Assembly (NCBI RefSeq): GCF_007741535.1
Contig: NZ_CP036525.1
Span: forward strand, 4,960,001-5,024,000
DNA: 64,000 bases
Reading direction: 5' to 3'
From: Rubripirellula lacrimiformis
Lineage (GTDB): Bacteria > Planctomycetota > Planctomycetia > Pirellulales > Pirellulaceae
Part shown: positions 1 to 8,906 of the stretch, one piece after another
How the letters are laid out: each line of letters begins with the position of its first letter
Position numbering within the stretch: position 1 is the first letter of the stretch
The notes under the pieces: model-generated
The model's input: the letters and a program-made list of their open reading frames with translations, nothing else
What the model was told of the DNA's origin: nothing
Database searches by the model: none
Translations under genes and position numbers: made by a program

Positions 1-102
1 GGCATTGGCGACCTGCCGGCCCCGGCCGCCAATCACTGAGCCACAGGGCGTGACGCCGTCCCGAAGGCTAGGCAATGTCTTTATTCGCCGTCGCCATACC
101 GG

Positions 103-1506
103 CTAGATGTCCTGGATGATTCCAGTGCTGTCTGCGAAGGAATCGGTGGGGACGCCTAGGCGCTGTAGCATCGTTGCGTACAGGTTCGAAAGCGGCAGGT
201 CTTCGCCCTTTGCTTCGTCTTGCCACGGTTCGCCTTTCCCCATCCACGGACCGCCTTGGAAATTGAGGCCCGCGTGATTGAAGTATTGCCCCAGCTTGAA
301 TCCCATCTGTTTCCCACCCGCCAAAATGATCGGGTAGTTCCGCGATAGGTGAAACGCACTGGATGCGGAACCGAACAGCAGCAACGTATTGTCCAGCATG
401 TTTCCGGTTCCCCCGGGTTCCGGTGTTGCCTTCAACTTGGCGACGAAACGCCCGTATTCTTCGTTCAAAAATCGGCAATAGGTACCGAAATTCTTCCAAC
501 CATCGGGGTTCTTGGTTTCGTGGGAAAGTTGGTGGGCCAGGTTAAACCCGACCGCTCGCGCCAAGTGATCGCTTCGACCGACCCCGTTTTCGCGGCCGAT
601 CTGGTAGGTCGCTACCCGCGTTGAATCGGTCTTGAACGCTAGATAGATCAGATCGAACATCGTTTGCAGATATTCACGTGGCTCGTCGGTCGTCAGTTCC
701 AAATTCAACGGATCACCATCGACGCTTGGCAACGGTGCCCCCAACCAACGTTTTGCTTTCTCGACCTTGATCTCGGCTTGGCGAACGGAGTCCAAATATT
801 CGTCCAGACTACGTTGGTCGGCAGTCGAAAGTGATTTTCGCAGACGCTGTGCATCATCCTGCATTTCGTCCAATGCGCTGCGACTGAGTGCCAGACGGCG
901 CGCCGAGTCGACGTCGCTGTTGACGAACAGCTGGTCAAAGATCTGTTTGGGACGATGTTCGGCCGGTATCGGTCGTCCGTGATGATCAAACGAAATCGTG
1001 TGCGTCCCGCGTGCAGTCCCCGTTCCACCATCGGTCGACATCACCAGCGATGAAAAACGCGTCTGGTCGCCGACATGCTTGGCGTAAACTTGATCCAACG
1101 AAATCGTGTTCTCGTACTCTTTGTCTCCGCCACCGGTGAGAGCTGCGGTCAAGAACTGGTCGGCATTGTTGTGCCCGTGAACACTTCGCGACTTGGGATG
1201 CGAAAGTCCCGACAGCACGATCAGATCGTCTTTCACCGGATCCAACGGTTCCATGCACTTGGTCAGCGCAAACTCGCTGCCGTCGCCATGCGGAAACCAC
1301 GCCCAGTCCTTGTACGCAGGATCTTCGGGCAACGGCATCGGCACACCATCGGGAAAGTAGAAGCAGCCGAGCCGTTTTGGGTTGGCCTTTGGTTCGGTAC
1401 CCGCAACCACTCGGGCCGCCAGCGACCCAAACATCGGCAACGCAAGCGCAGTCCCACTGCCTCGCAGGAATCGGCGACGATCGATCGTGTTCATTTTTTG
1501 CGGCAT
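103..1506 (-). CDS. DUF1552 domain secreted protein
   Basis: Protein of 467 aa with a twin-arginine-like N-terminus (RRRFLRGSG near residue 10) and a hydrophobic stretch, so export by Tat is likely. The body matches the planctomycete DUF1552 family, recognised from the opening after the signal (PKRLGCFYFPDGVPMP) and the later LSGLSHPKSRSVHGHNNAD segment. The biochemical function of the family is unknown. It lies 57 bp downstream of the DUF1592-type cytochrome gene on the same strand, the usual pairing in this phylum, so the two probably form an operon. The first ATG has a TAGGAA sequence about 9 nt upstream; a second Met four codons in is the alternative start. Confidence 0.9.
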   Translation of the reverse strand: MPQKMNTIDRRRFLRGSGTALALPMFGSLAARVVAGTEPKANPKRLGCFYFPDGVPMPLPEDPAYKDWAWFPHGDGSEFALTKCMEPLDPVKDDLIVLSGLSHPKSRSVHGHNNADQFLTAALTGGGDKEYENTISLDQVYAKHVGDQTRFSSLVMSTDGGTGTARGTHTISFDHHGRPIPAEHRPKQIFDQLFVNSDVDSARRLALSRSALDEMQDDAQRLRKSLSTADQRSLDEYLDSVRQAEIKVEKAKRWLGAPLPSVDGDPLNLELTTDEPREYLQTMFDLIYLAFKTDSTRVATYQIGRENGVGRSDHLARAVGFNLAHQLSHETKNPDGWKNFGTYCRFLNEEYGRFVAKLKATPEPGGTGNMLDNTLLLFGSASSAFHLSRNYPIILAGGKQMGFKLGQYFNHAGLNFQGGPWMGKGEPWQDEAKGEDLPLSNLYATMLQRLGVPTDSFADSTGIIQDI

Positions 1507-1563
1507 GGCGTGGTTCCTAACAAGATTCGTTTGTGCGTCTTGATCGTGCGGTCGCTGATGTCG

Positions 1564-4359
1564 TTACATCGATTGGAACAGGTTGCTGTTGATGATCGCA
1601 TTGACCATCGTCTTCAAGCCATCACCGTCTCGTCGAACCTGAGCGGTGATCGCATCGATCTCGGCTCGGTCCGAAAATGCCAGGGGGCGGCCCAGCGCAT
1701 AGGTGGCCAACTTGGACACGGTGGCCCGCACGAACTGATCTTGGCGATTTTCCAACAGGAACCGTTTCAGGCCGTCCATGCCATCGATGGTTTCGTGATT
1801 GAACAGTTCACTTGACGCGTCGATCGGCTTGCCTTGGATCTCGTCACGCCATTTCCCCAGTGCGTCATAGTTTTCGAAGGCCACACCCCAGGGGTCAATT
1901 TTGACGTGGCAAGACATGCAGGCAGCGTGATTGCGGTGATCTTCGATTCGTTCCTTCAAAGTCATCTTCGCAATCTCTGGATCCGCTAGATCAATCTGCG
2001 GAACGGCCGGCGGTGGGGGCGGGGGAGGATCAGCCAGCACACTTTCAAGAAGCCAGATCGCCCGTTTCAGCGGGTGAGAGTCCGGATAGTCGGAATTCAT
2101 CGCCAATAGCCCAGCCTGTGTCAGCAACCCGCCACGGCGGAAGCCATCGTTGATCGGAACGCGTCGAAAATGATTGCCGTGCACATTCCGCAAACCGTAG
2201 TGCTGTGCCAAACGCTGGTTGACGATCGCGTAGTCGCAGTGCAGAAAATCCAAGACGCTGGCGTCCTGCTGCAGGACGTGACGGAACAGGGCGACCGGTT
2301 CGTGCAGCATCGCTTCTTTCAAGAGCGGATCAAACCCACGCACGTGCTGTTCGAAATTCTGGAAATCCAGCAGCTGCAAATCCAACCACTGATGCACGAA
2401 GTGTTCGCCAAACCGTGCACTACGTGGGTCGTCCAGCATGCGTCCAACCTGCCACTGCAGCACCGTCGGATTTGCCAGTTGTCCACTGTCCGCCAACGCC
2501 AATAGTTCGGGATCGGGAATGCTGCACCAAAGGAACATCGACAACCGGCTGGCCAGAGCGTGAGCACCGAGTCGCGATCGGTCGTCATCTTGGCGTTTGT
2601 CATCGACTTCCGCCGCCGCGGGATCGCCCGACGGGCTAGCGATGTACAGAAACTGAGGCGACGACAGCACGGTCGCTAAGACTTCGATGACGGCCTCTTC
2701 GAAACGATTGCACTGCGGACGCATCGTGTCGAAGAGATCCATCTTGCGGTCGACTTCATCGTCGGTGACCGGACGTCGCCAAGCGCGAGTCATGAATCGG
2801 GTGATCGTTTCGCGAGCGTAATTTTGCTCATCCGCCGCATCGTCGCTTTCAAAGAAGATTTTGCGATGCGATTCCGGCGGCCACTGGTCGTAGACGGGCG
2901 CGGCGACCTGCACATGATCGATCTGAATCTTGGATGCCGATGCCGACGTATTTCGAAATCGAACGTATTCCGATGGGCTTGGCGTTGATCCCATCGGCGA
3001 CGTTTTGCGGACAGAGTTGCGGGGATAGATCTCGCCAAGCGGCACGTCCCACTGAATGATCTGTGGTTCATCCGGTCCCGCCGTCACGGGCGTGTCTTTC
3101 TTTCCGACGGGCAAAAGCGCACGGCCTTCGTTGCTGGCTTGCCATCCAAACAACAATTGCAAATCCGGAATGTAATCGCTGTCGGTGTTCACTCGCGACG
3201 CTCGCACGGTGACCCGCATCGTGCCTTCATCGGGCAAATGGTTCCCCAGTTCAACGATCAGTCGACTGCTGCGACCGTTGGGAAGAACGGCGACACAATC
3301 GAAGTCGTCGGGGATCGCAGAGGGCTGGTCCGTCGGCTCGAACGCGAATCTGGCGCCGTGGTAGTCCCAATCGGCTTTCGCGGTCCGGTCACCGGTCAGG
3401 TCGCTGAAGTATGCGGCGCTGCGTGGTGGACGAAAGCCGTCCTGAAGCTTTTCCAATTCGGCCGCAAGTTTTTCGGGATCGTCCTTCAGTTCCTTTTTCA
3501 GCTTGTTGATCTGATTGTCTTGCTTGGTCCATTCACGTTGTGCGGCATCCTTCATCGCGACGTCCCAGTAGCGTGTGGGCGGCCGATCGCCAGTGACCGT
3601 TGCGCGGCGCAGTGCGTTGCGGGCGATCCGGTGATACGTTTCGAACTGTGACACCGATAGATGCAGCAGATCCGAACTGTTCTGGAATCCCTCGTCCGAA
3701 TGCGCCTCGGGTGGCAGATCGTCTGCGAATTCCCAAGGCAATCCGAGCAGGTCTTGTAGCGCGTAGTTGTACTCGTAACGCGTCATCCGCCGGAATCCGG
3801 AATGATCCCCCGAGCGCCGACGCACGATCGATGCGGTTTGCAATTCGGTCGATAACCATTCGGTCAGTTGCAGTCGATCGGCTTCACTTAAGTCCCCGTC
3901 ATCGGGCGGCGGCATTTCGCCCTTGGTGATCACAGCAAAAATCTCGGACCACCAATCGGTATCGGCCCCGTTCACCAGATCCGGATCGAGCGTATCGATC
4001 CGAATGTTCCCCTCGGTCGTATCGGGTCCGTGACAATCGATACAGTTCTGTTCCAACAGCGGCTTGATCGTAGATTCAAATCCCGACAAGTTCGCTTGCA
4101 GAGGCTGCGATTGTGCGGATCCCGTTGCTTGCCGACGATTCCCAGCTGAAAAGTCTTTGAATCGAGACCGTTCGAGTCCGGTGGATTTCAAATCAGCCAA
4201 AGTCGGCTGCTGGGCATCGACGGCAGCGATTTTCGTCACCACTTCCACCGCTGACTGCACGTTGGAATCCTTGGAATCCTCCGCAAATATCGGCACTGCG
4301 AAAACGGTAGCGCAGGGCAGCAGCAAGAATCGAACGGCTGTTCGCAGGATCAATCGCAT
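1564..4359 (-). CDS. DUF1592/DUF1588/DUF1585-type planctomycete cytochrome (PSD family)
   Basis: Secreted protein of about 931 aa. I start it at the ATG preceding MRLILRTAVRFLLLPC because this gives a clean signal peptide; the open frame extends 30 codons further upstream without signal character. A c-type heme motif (CIDCH) sits near residue 107 in a segment typical of planctomycete cytochrome c domains. The order DUF1587, DUF1595, DUF1592, DUF1588, DUF1585 is suggested by conserved stretches such as GFRRMTRYEYNYALQDLLGL and the C-terminal MSCHVKIDPWGVAFENYD, which holds a second CxxCH. These proteins are thought to be periplasmic and are co-encoded with DUF1552 proteins, as here. The substrate is unknown. 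Confidence 0.9.
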   Translation of the reverse strand: MRLILRTAVRFLLLPCATVFAVPIFAEDSKDSNVQSAVEVVTKIAAVDAQQPTLADLKSTGLERSRFKDFSAGNRRQATGSAQSQPLQANLSGFESTIKPLLEQNCIDCHGPDTTEGNIRIDTLDPDLVNGADTDWWSEIFAVITKGEMPPPDDGDLSEADRLQLTEWLSTELQTASIVRRRSGDHSGFRRMTRYEYNYALQDLLGLPWEFADDLPPEAHSDEGFQNSSDLLHLSVSQFETYHRIARNALRRATVTGDRPPTRYWDVAMKDAAQREWTKQDNQINKLKKELKDDPEKLAAELEKLQDGFRPPRSAAYFSDLTGDRTAKADWDYHGARFAFEPTDQPSAIPDDFDCVAVLPNGRSSRLIVELGNHLPDEGTMRVTVRASRVNTDSDYIPDLQLLFGWQASNEGRALLPVGKKDTPVTAGPDEPQIIQWDVPLGEIYPRNSVRKTSPMGSTPSPSEYVRFRNTSASASKIQIDHVQVAAPVYDQWPPESHRKIFFESDDAADEQNYARETITRFMTRAWRRPVTDDEVDRKMDLFDTMRPQCNRFEEAVIEVLATVLSSPQFLYIASPSGDPAAAEVDDKRQDDDRSRLGAHALASRLSMFLWCSIPDPELLALADSGQLANPTVLQWQVGRMLDDPRSARFGEHFVHQWLDLQLLDFQNFEQHVRGFDPLLKEAMLHEPVALFRHVLQQDASVLDFLHCDYAIVNQRLAQHYGLRNVHGNHFRRVPINDGFRRGGLLTQAGLLAMNSDYPDSHPLKRAIWLLESVLADPPPPPPPAVPQIDLADPEIAKMTLKERIEDHRNHAACMSCHVKIDPWGVAFENYDALGKWRDEIQGKPIDASSELFNHETIDGMDGLKRFLLENRQDQFVRATVSKLATYALGRPLAFSDRAEIDAITAQVRRDGDGLKTMVNAIINSNLFQSM

Positions 4360-4912
4360 GGGTGGGGACGACCAAAGGGTTGGGTCAATCGATATGCAGG
4401 CGGGATCCAGACGGCACACTCGCAATGCACTGAAACGAGGCTGATTCAATTTGCAAACACGCGTCTGGACAGCCCTATCTTAGCACAATTCCGGAATGAT
4501 CAAACAACCATTGTCCCGAGCCAAGACGGGAACGGATCCGCCGCCCCTCAACACCCCAACGATCCCCAACGATTGTTCCGCTAGCTGGCTTTTCGACGCC
4601 AAAATCACACGGATGTCGCGACATCGATTCCCCCCCCCCCCCGAGTCCCCGTGACACGGACGATTCCCCCCCCCTGCGACGACAAAGATTGCAAGCTTGG
4701 AAGCTTGTGACGACTCGCATCGGCCTCTCAGTGGCCCCCCCGGCTTGCCAAATAACCGATCCGTTGTCGCGTGCTGGAATCGGCAAGCCGCGCCTCTACG
4801 AACCGACCTGGTTGGCGAATGGAGAGGCCATCCGAGCACGCGGGGATTGGCTCCGCTAGACTTTTCTTCCCCTAAGGGATGTCTTTTTGAACTCGACTTC
4901 AGGTGCTTTCCA
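4360..4912. other. divergent intergenic region with two poly-C tracts
   Basis: Gap of 553 bp between the divergent DUF1592-type and sialate-esterase genes. It holds two cytosine runs, about 13 C at 4630-4642 and 9 C at 4666-4674, each preceded by CGATT. No convincing ORF with an RBS was seen. Promoters for both flanking genes must lie here but no clear -35/-10 pair was identified. Confidence 0.6.
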
Positions 4913-6517
4913 ATGCCTCGCTTCCTGCTTCTGGTCGCCTTCGCGACCGTGTTTTCGCCTGCGGCACAGGCCGAGCTTTCCGTGCCAAATTTTTTCAGTG
5001 ACCACATGGTGCTGCAGCGAGATCGACCTGCGGAGATCTGGGGAAAGGCGACGGCGGGATCGGAAGTGAATGTTCAATTCAAGGGCAACCGTTCCACAGT
5101 CGTGGCCGGACCGGATGGCCGTTGGCGAGTGGGCGTTGAAACCGGAAAGGCAGACGCGGCGGGCGCCGACCTGACGATCCAATCGGGCAGCCACCGCATC
5201 ACCATCCATGACGTGCTGGTCGGCGAGGTCTGGTTTGCATCCGGCCAATCCAACATGGTTTTCACAATGAATCGTGTTCCGGCATACGCCGACGTGATCG
5301 CCAAGTCCGACTACCCACAGATTCGGATGTTCAATGCACCGACCGTGACCGCTGTCACACCGCAAGAAGACATCGATGGCCAGTGGACTCTGTGCAGTCC
5401 CAAATCGATGCCTGGCTATTCCGCCGTTGCCTTCTTTTTCGCTCGCAAGCTGCACGAAGAACTTGGCATTCCGGTCGGAGTCATCAAATCGGCTTGGGGC
5501 GGGAAACCCGTCGAAACGTTCACCAGCCGTGCGGCGTTGGACTCACTGCCGGGAACGAAGGCGCTTGTCGATGCGATGGACAAAGCCGACGCGAACTATA
5601 ACGAAGCCAAGGCACAAGTTGCCTACCGATCGCGATTGGACCAGTGGGAAGCTGATGCCAGAGAACAACGCAAGCTTCCCGCCGATCAACGCAAGAAGCT
5701 AGCCCGGAAGCCGACGAAGCCAAAGCGACCGCTTGATACCGAAGGCAAACCGGGCGTGCTGTTCAATTCGATGATCAACCCGTTTGCCGGATACACGATT
5801 CGTGGCGCGATCTGGTACCAGGGCGAGGGCAACGCAAAGCCGGGCGCAGTCCCGTACGACCAGACTTTGCCGTTGATGATCCGCGATTGGCGAACGCGTT
5901 GGAACGATGACTTTTCGTTCTACTTCGTCCAGCTTGCAAACTACCGTCAACCGTCAACGATGCCCGGTACACCGGACCACTGGGCACTGCTGCAGGACCG
6001 CATGCGCTTGGTGCTGGACACGACACCCAAAACCGGCATGGCAATCATCAACGATGTCGGCGACGCCAAAGACATCCACCCGAAGAACAAGCATGATCCC
6101 GGCGAACGTCTGGCGCTATGGGCGCTGGCAAAGGACTATGGACAAGAACTGGTCTACAGTGGACCACTGTTCCAATCCAGCAGCTTGCAGGGCGCATCCG
6201 TTCGCGTCACCTTCGACCAGGCTGGCGACGGACTCAAGTCGCGAGACGGCGAAACGCTGAAACGATTTGAAATCGCCGGAAAGGACCGCATCTGGCACTG
6301 GGCTGATGCCAAAATCGACGGACCTAGCAGCGTCGTGGTCACCAGCGACGCGGTCCCCAATCCTGTTGCCGTGCGGTACGCGTGGGCTGCCAATCCGAAG
6401 GGAGCCAATCTGGTCAACAGTGCAGGACTACCAGCCTCGGTATTCAGGACCGACGACTGGGACGATTTCGGTTCCGAGTCGGAAGCCAAATCCAAACGCT
6501 TACAACGTCAGCAGTAG
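4913..6517 (+). CDS. sialate O-acetylesterase-like SGNH hydrolase
   Basis: Secreted protein of 534 aa. The chosen ATG gives a signal peptide ending near AQA (residue 20); an upstream extension in frame is not signal-like. The domain begins with the family-typical LSVPNFFSDHMVLQRD and contains the nucleophile block GEVWFASGQSNM (Ser at about residue 113) and the partner block DIHPKNKH (near residue 386) expected to supply the catalytic Asp/His. Family members remove acetyl groups from sialic acids or plant-type polysaccharides. In planctomycetes they often sit near sulfatases and probably help degrade decorated algal glycans. It is a single gene, convergent with nrfA. The exact substrate cannot be inferred. 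Confidence 0.88.
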   Translation: MPRFLLLVAFATVFSPAAQAELSVPNFFSDHMVLQRDRPAEIWGKATAGSEVNVQFKGNRSTVVAGPDGRWRVGVETGKADAAGADLTIQSGSHRITIHDVLVGEVWFASGQSNMVFTMNRVPAYADVIAKSDYPQIRMFNAPTVTAVTPQEDIDGQWTLCSPKSMPGYSAVAFFFARKLHEELGIPVGVIKSAWGGKPVETFTSRAALDSLPGTKALVDAMDKADANYNEAKAQVAYRSRLDQWEADAREQRKLPADQRKKLARKPTKPKRPLDTEGKPGVLFNSMINPFAGYTIRGAIWYQGEGNAKPGAVPYDQTLPLMIRDWRTRWNDDFSFYFVQLANYRQPSTMPGTPDHWALLQDRMRLVLDTTPKTGMAIINDVGDAKDIHPKNKHDPGERLALWALAKDYGQELVYSGPLFQSSSLQGASVRVTFDQAGDGLKSRDGETLKRFEIAGKDRIWHWADAKIDGPSSVVVTSDAVPNPVAVRYAWAANPKGANLVNSAGLPASVFRTDDWDDFGSESEAKSKRLQRQQ

Positions 6518-6685
6518 GTCCAACGAGCCCGGGGAATCCCACCGCAGCCAAGCCGTCTGATCCAGGCGGCTCTGCGATGGTTTCAAAACCGGCCGCGAAA
6601 GCACGGTGGTCGATGAAGCCACGTGCTGAACGGGCCAGACGCTTGCACAGGGCACCGCGTCAGCCTCAACGTCATGCCGCTGCGA

Positions 6686-8254
6686 TCATTCTGCGGCAGC
6701 CACTTCGGCGTCCGATGGTTTTGGATCGGCACCTAGCTTGTAACACAGAGCGATCGCTTGGCGAGCGTAGTCGACCGATTCGGCGAGCACACGAGCAGCT
6801 TCTTGACGAGCGTGGAATCCCTTGCTGTTTTCGCTCGCGATGAAGTCAAGTCGCCACATCGCTTTACGTTGCAGGTCGCGGATCGGCTTCAACTGTTCTT
6901 CCGTCGCCCCGGCCTCTTGCGCCGCCATGATGGCATCGAACATTTCAGTGACCGCCACCGCCGCTCGATCGATCAAGGCTCTCGTGCGATCTTGGATCAG
7001 ATCGACGCGGTCCTTGATTTCCTGTTCGGGGATATGGTGGCACGTCTGGCACGCTTTATTGATGTTCAACATCGGGCTGCGAACCCAGTGGCTGCTAACC
7101 TTGGTCGCACCGACCTTTTCGTACGGCATGTGACAGTCACTGCAACTGACGCCCGACCGAGCGTGGATACCCTGGCTCCATAGTTCGAATTCCGGGTGCT
7201 GTGCCTTGTAGACCTTCGTGCCGGTTTCTTTGTGGACATAGTCATAGAACTGACCGCCATCTTCACCATCGGCCGTGGCGGGGAACTCCGTTTCGTTCCA
7301 TTCTTTTTCTAGGTCCTCGACCTTCAAACCGTTTGCCCAGGGGAAGGTCAACGTCATCTTGTTGGCACAGTAGTACTCGACATGGCACTGGCCGCAAACG
7401 AACGAACGAAGTTCTTGACGCGTGGCATCGGTGTTCGGATCGTAGTTTCCTTTGGATCCCGCGTCTCGCCATTTCTGGATACTGGGCAAATGCGGCACTG
7501 GATCATCGCTCTTGGCCAGCTTGTCGATGCCTAAGATGAACCCTGGCCGCGTGACGCGAATCGCCATGGTTTCGGGATCGTGGCAATCGATACAGGACAC
7601 TGGGTGAGCATTGCCCAAGTGGGGATCACCTTCGGAAGCAGCGAAAACTCCGTCGGGAGTCTTCAACAACTCGGCTTGGACTTCCTCGTACTTCTTCTGA
7701 CTGACAGCTTTGAATCCGGCCATCACCGCTTCCTGGTTGAACGATTCAGCCAAGACCGATTCGGTGGCTTCTTCGCCCATCGATTCCAGACCAATGCGTC
7801 GATAGGTAGGGATGATCGAAGCGTGGCAATGCAGACAGGCACCGGATTGCTGGACTTCGGTGACTCGCTTGGTCACCTCTTGATCGGCCAACATGTGGGC
7901 GTGACCACGCGCCTCGCGATATTCGATGCTGAACGCGTAACCGGCGAACAGCCGTTTCAACCAAGGGTGTTCTTTCAATTTGTTTGGCGGCAACGCGTGA
8001 TTCCCACCGTAATCGGTGTAATCGTCCTCGACCGTCTTCAGATAGTCCTCGTACTGCTGCGGGAAATTCAGTCCCCAAGGCTTCGGATCGGTGCTGATCT
8101 CGGTAACCTCGACCACCTTGATGAACGGCGCGCGAGCTTCCTGTTTGCGTTCAAAAATGTTGACCAAGAGCGCCACGACACCGACGGTGACCGCTGCGAC
8201 CAATCCGGTCAGTAACGCAAGCCAGCCGAAACTACGTTGATCGTTAGAAGTCAT
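6686..8254 (-). CDS. nrfA: ammonia-forming cytochrome c nitrite reductase
   Basis: Pentaheme periplasmic enzyme of 522 aa that reduces nitrite to ammonium with six electrons. Start chosen at the ATG giving an N-terminal membrane anchor/signal (about residues 12-33). Five heme motifs are present: CLHCH (140-144), CIDCH (221-225), CGQCH (287-291), CSDCH (371-375) and CQTCH (402-406). Active-site features of NrfA are visible: YREARGH around 112-118 (Arg), the Tyr in CGQCHVEYY, and QHPEFE around 352-357 (His). The first heme has CxxCH rather than the classical CxxCK, so the active-site heme would be His-ligated unless another residue substitutes. It follows nrfH by 53 bp in an nrfHA operon. Confidence 0.96.
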   Translation of the reverse strand: MTSNDQRSFGWLALLTGLVAAVTVGVVALLVNIFERKQEARAPFIKVVEVTEISTDPKPWGLNFPQQYEDYLKTVEDDYTDYGGNHALPPNKLKEHPWLKRLFAGYAFSIEYREARGHAHMLADQEVTKRVTEVQQSGACLHCHASIIPTYRRIGLESMGEEATESVLAESFNQEAVMAGFKAVSQKKYEEVQAELLKTPDGVFAASEGDPHLGNAHPVSCIDCHDPETMAIRVTRPGFILGIDKLAKSDDPVPHLPSIQKWRDAGSKGNYDPNTDATRQELRSFVCGQCHVEYYCANKMTLTFPWANGLKVEDLEKEWNETEFPATADGEDGGQFYDYVHKETGTKVYKAQHPEFELWSQGIHARSGVSCSDCHMPYEKVGATKVSSHWVRSPMLNINKACQTCHHIPEQEIKDRVDLIQDRTRALIDRAAVAVTEMFDAIMAAQEAGATEEQLKPIRDLQRKAMWRLDFIASENSKGFHARQEAARVLAESVDYARQAIALCYKLGADPKPSDAEVAAAE

Positions 8255-8307
8255 GTAGAAAGTTCTGAAGAAAGTGTTTTGAAAAGGTAGATTGTCGCCG
8301 CGTGTTT

Positions 8308-8796
8308 TTACCAACCAGCGTGACCGACGTTACTGTGGCAATGCACGCAGGATTGCATGTCACCGCCATCGACCGCCGGCAACAGCGGATGCACGAAATC
8401 TTGATGACAAGAGACGCAAGTGCTTTGCGTGACCCGCTTGTTGCGAGGTTTGATTTGGATTGGATCCTTGAATCCGCCCGTCGTGAATGCCAACGAGTGG
8501 AAGAATCCGTTGTCGGCCTTGGTTACCCATTTGCCAACAAAATCATGTGGCAGATGGCAGTCATTGCAGACCGCAACGTTGTGATGGCTGCTCTGTTGCC
8601 ACGAATCCAGATGACTTTGCATCACATGGCAGTTGACGCAAGTCTGCGGATTGTTGCTCAGATAGCTTGCGCCACGCCCGTATCCGAACGTGAACACGCC
8701 AAGCCCAGAGAAGATGCCCAGACTGGTCACGAATAGAATCGCACCTTTGCCAAAGCGGCGTTTGGTTGGCTTGCTTTGGGGGACATCATCCGGCAT
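8308..8796 (-). CDS. nrfH: cytochrome c nitrite reductase small subunit (NapC/NirT family)
   Basis: Membrane-anchored tetraheme quinol dehydrogenase of 162 aa that passes electrons from menaquinol to NrfA. A single N-terminal TM segment spans about residues 17-38. Heme motifs are CVNCH (53-57, followed by the VM seen at the NrfH heme-1 site), CNDCH (77-81), CVSCH (127-131) and CVHCH (150-154). The start ATG is preceded by AGGAC at suitable spacing. It is first in the nrfHA operon and is divergent from a Crp/Fnr regulator. An FNR-type box lies 82 bp upstream. Confidence 0.95.
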   Translation of the reverse strand: MPDDVPQSKPTKRRFGKGAILFVTSLGIFSGLGVFTFGYGRGASYLSNNPQTCVNCHVMQSHLDSWQQSSHHNVAVCNDCHLPHDFVGKWVTKADNGFFHSLAFTTGGFKDPIQIKPRNKRVTQSTCVSCHQDFVHPLLPAVDGGDMQSCVHCHSNVGHAGW

Positions 8797-8849
8797 TCAT
8801 GCGTCCTGCTACTGCGATCGTGGATGCGATAAGATTGAATAGACTGAAT

Positions 8850-8891
8850 AGCGTACAAAGTTATCCCATCGCGTGCCTTGACCTAAATCAA
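8850..8891 (-). promoter_or_regulatory. predicted FNR-dependent class II promoter of nrfHA
   Basis: The 14-bp near-palindrome TTGACCTAAATCAA occupies 8878-8891 and fits the FNR/DNR consensus TTGAT-N4-ATCAA with one change. Read toward nrfH, a box centred at -41.5 would put the start of transcription at 8843 and the -10 at 8855-8850, where the sequence is TACGCT (TAnnnT). This is the geometry of a class II FNR activation site. The same box lies 16 bp upstream of the divergent crp/fnr ATG, where binding would more likely repress. The box is seen; promoter activity is inferred. Confidence 0.65.
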
Positions 8892-8906
8892 GACTACCCA
8901 AAAAAC

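Noticed and set aside
1075-1815. 246-aa plus-strand ORF opposite DUF1552
   Set aside because: It is antisense to two well-supported genes and has no RBS or recognisable domain.
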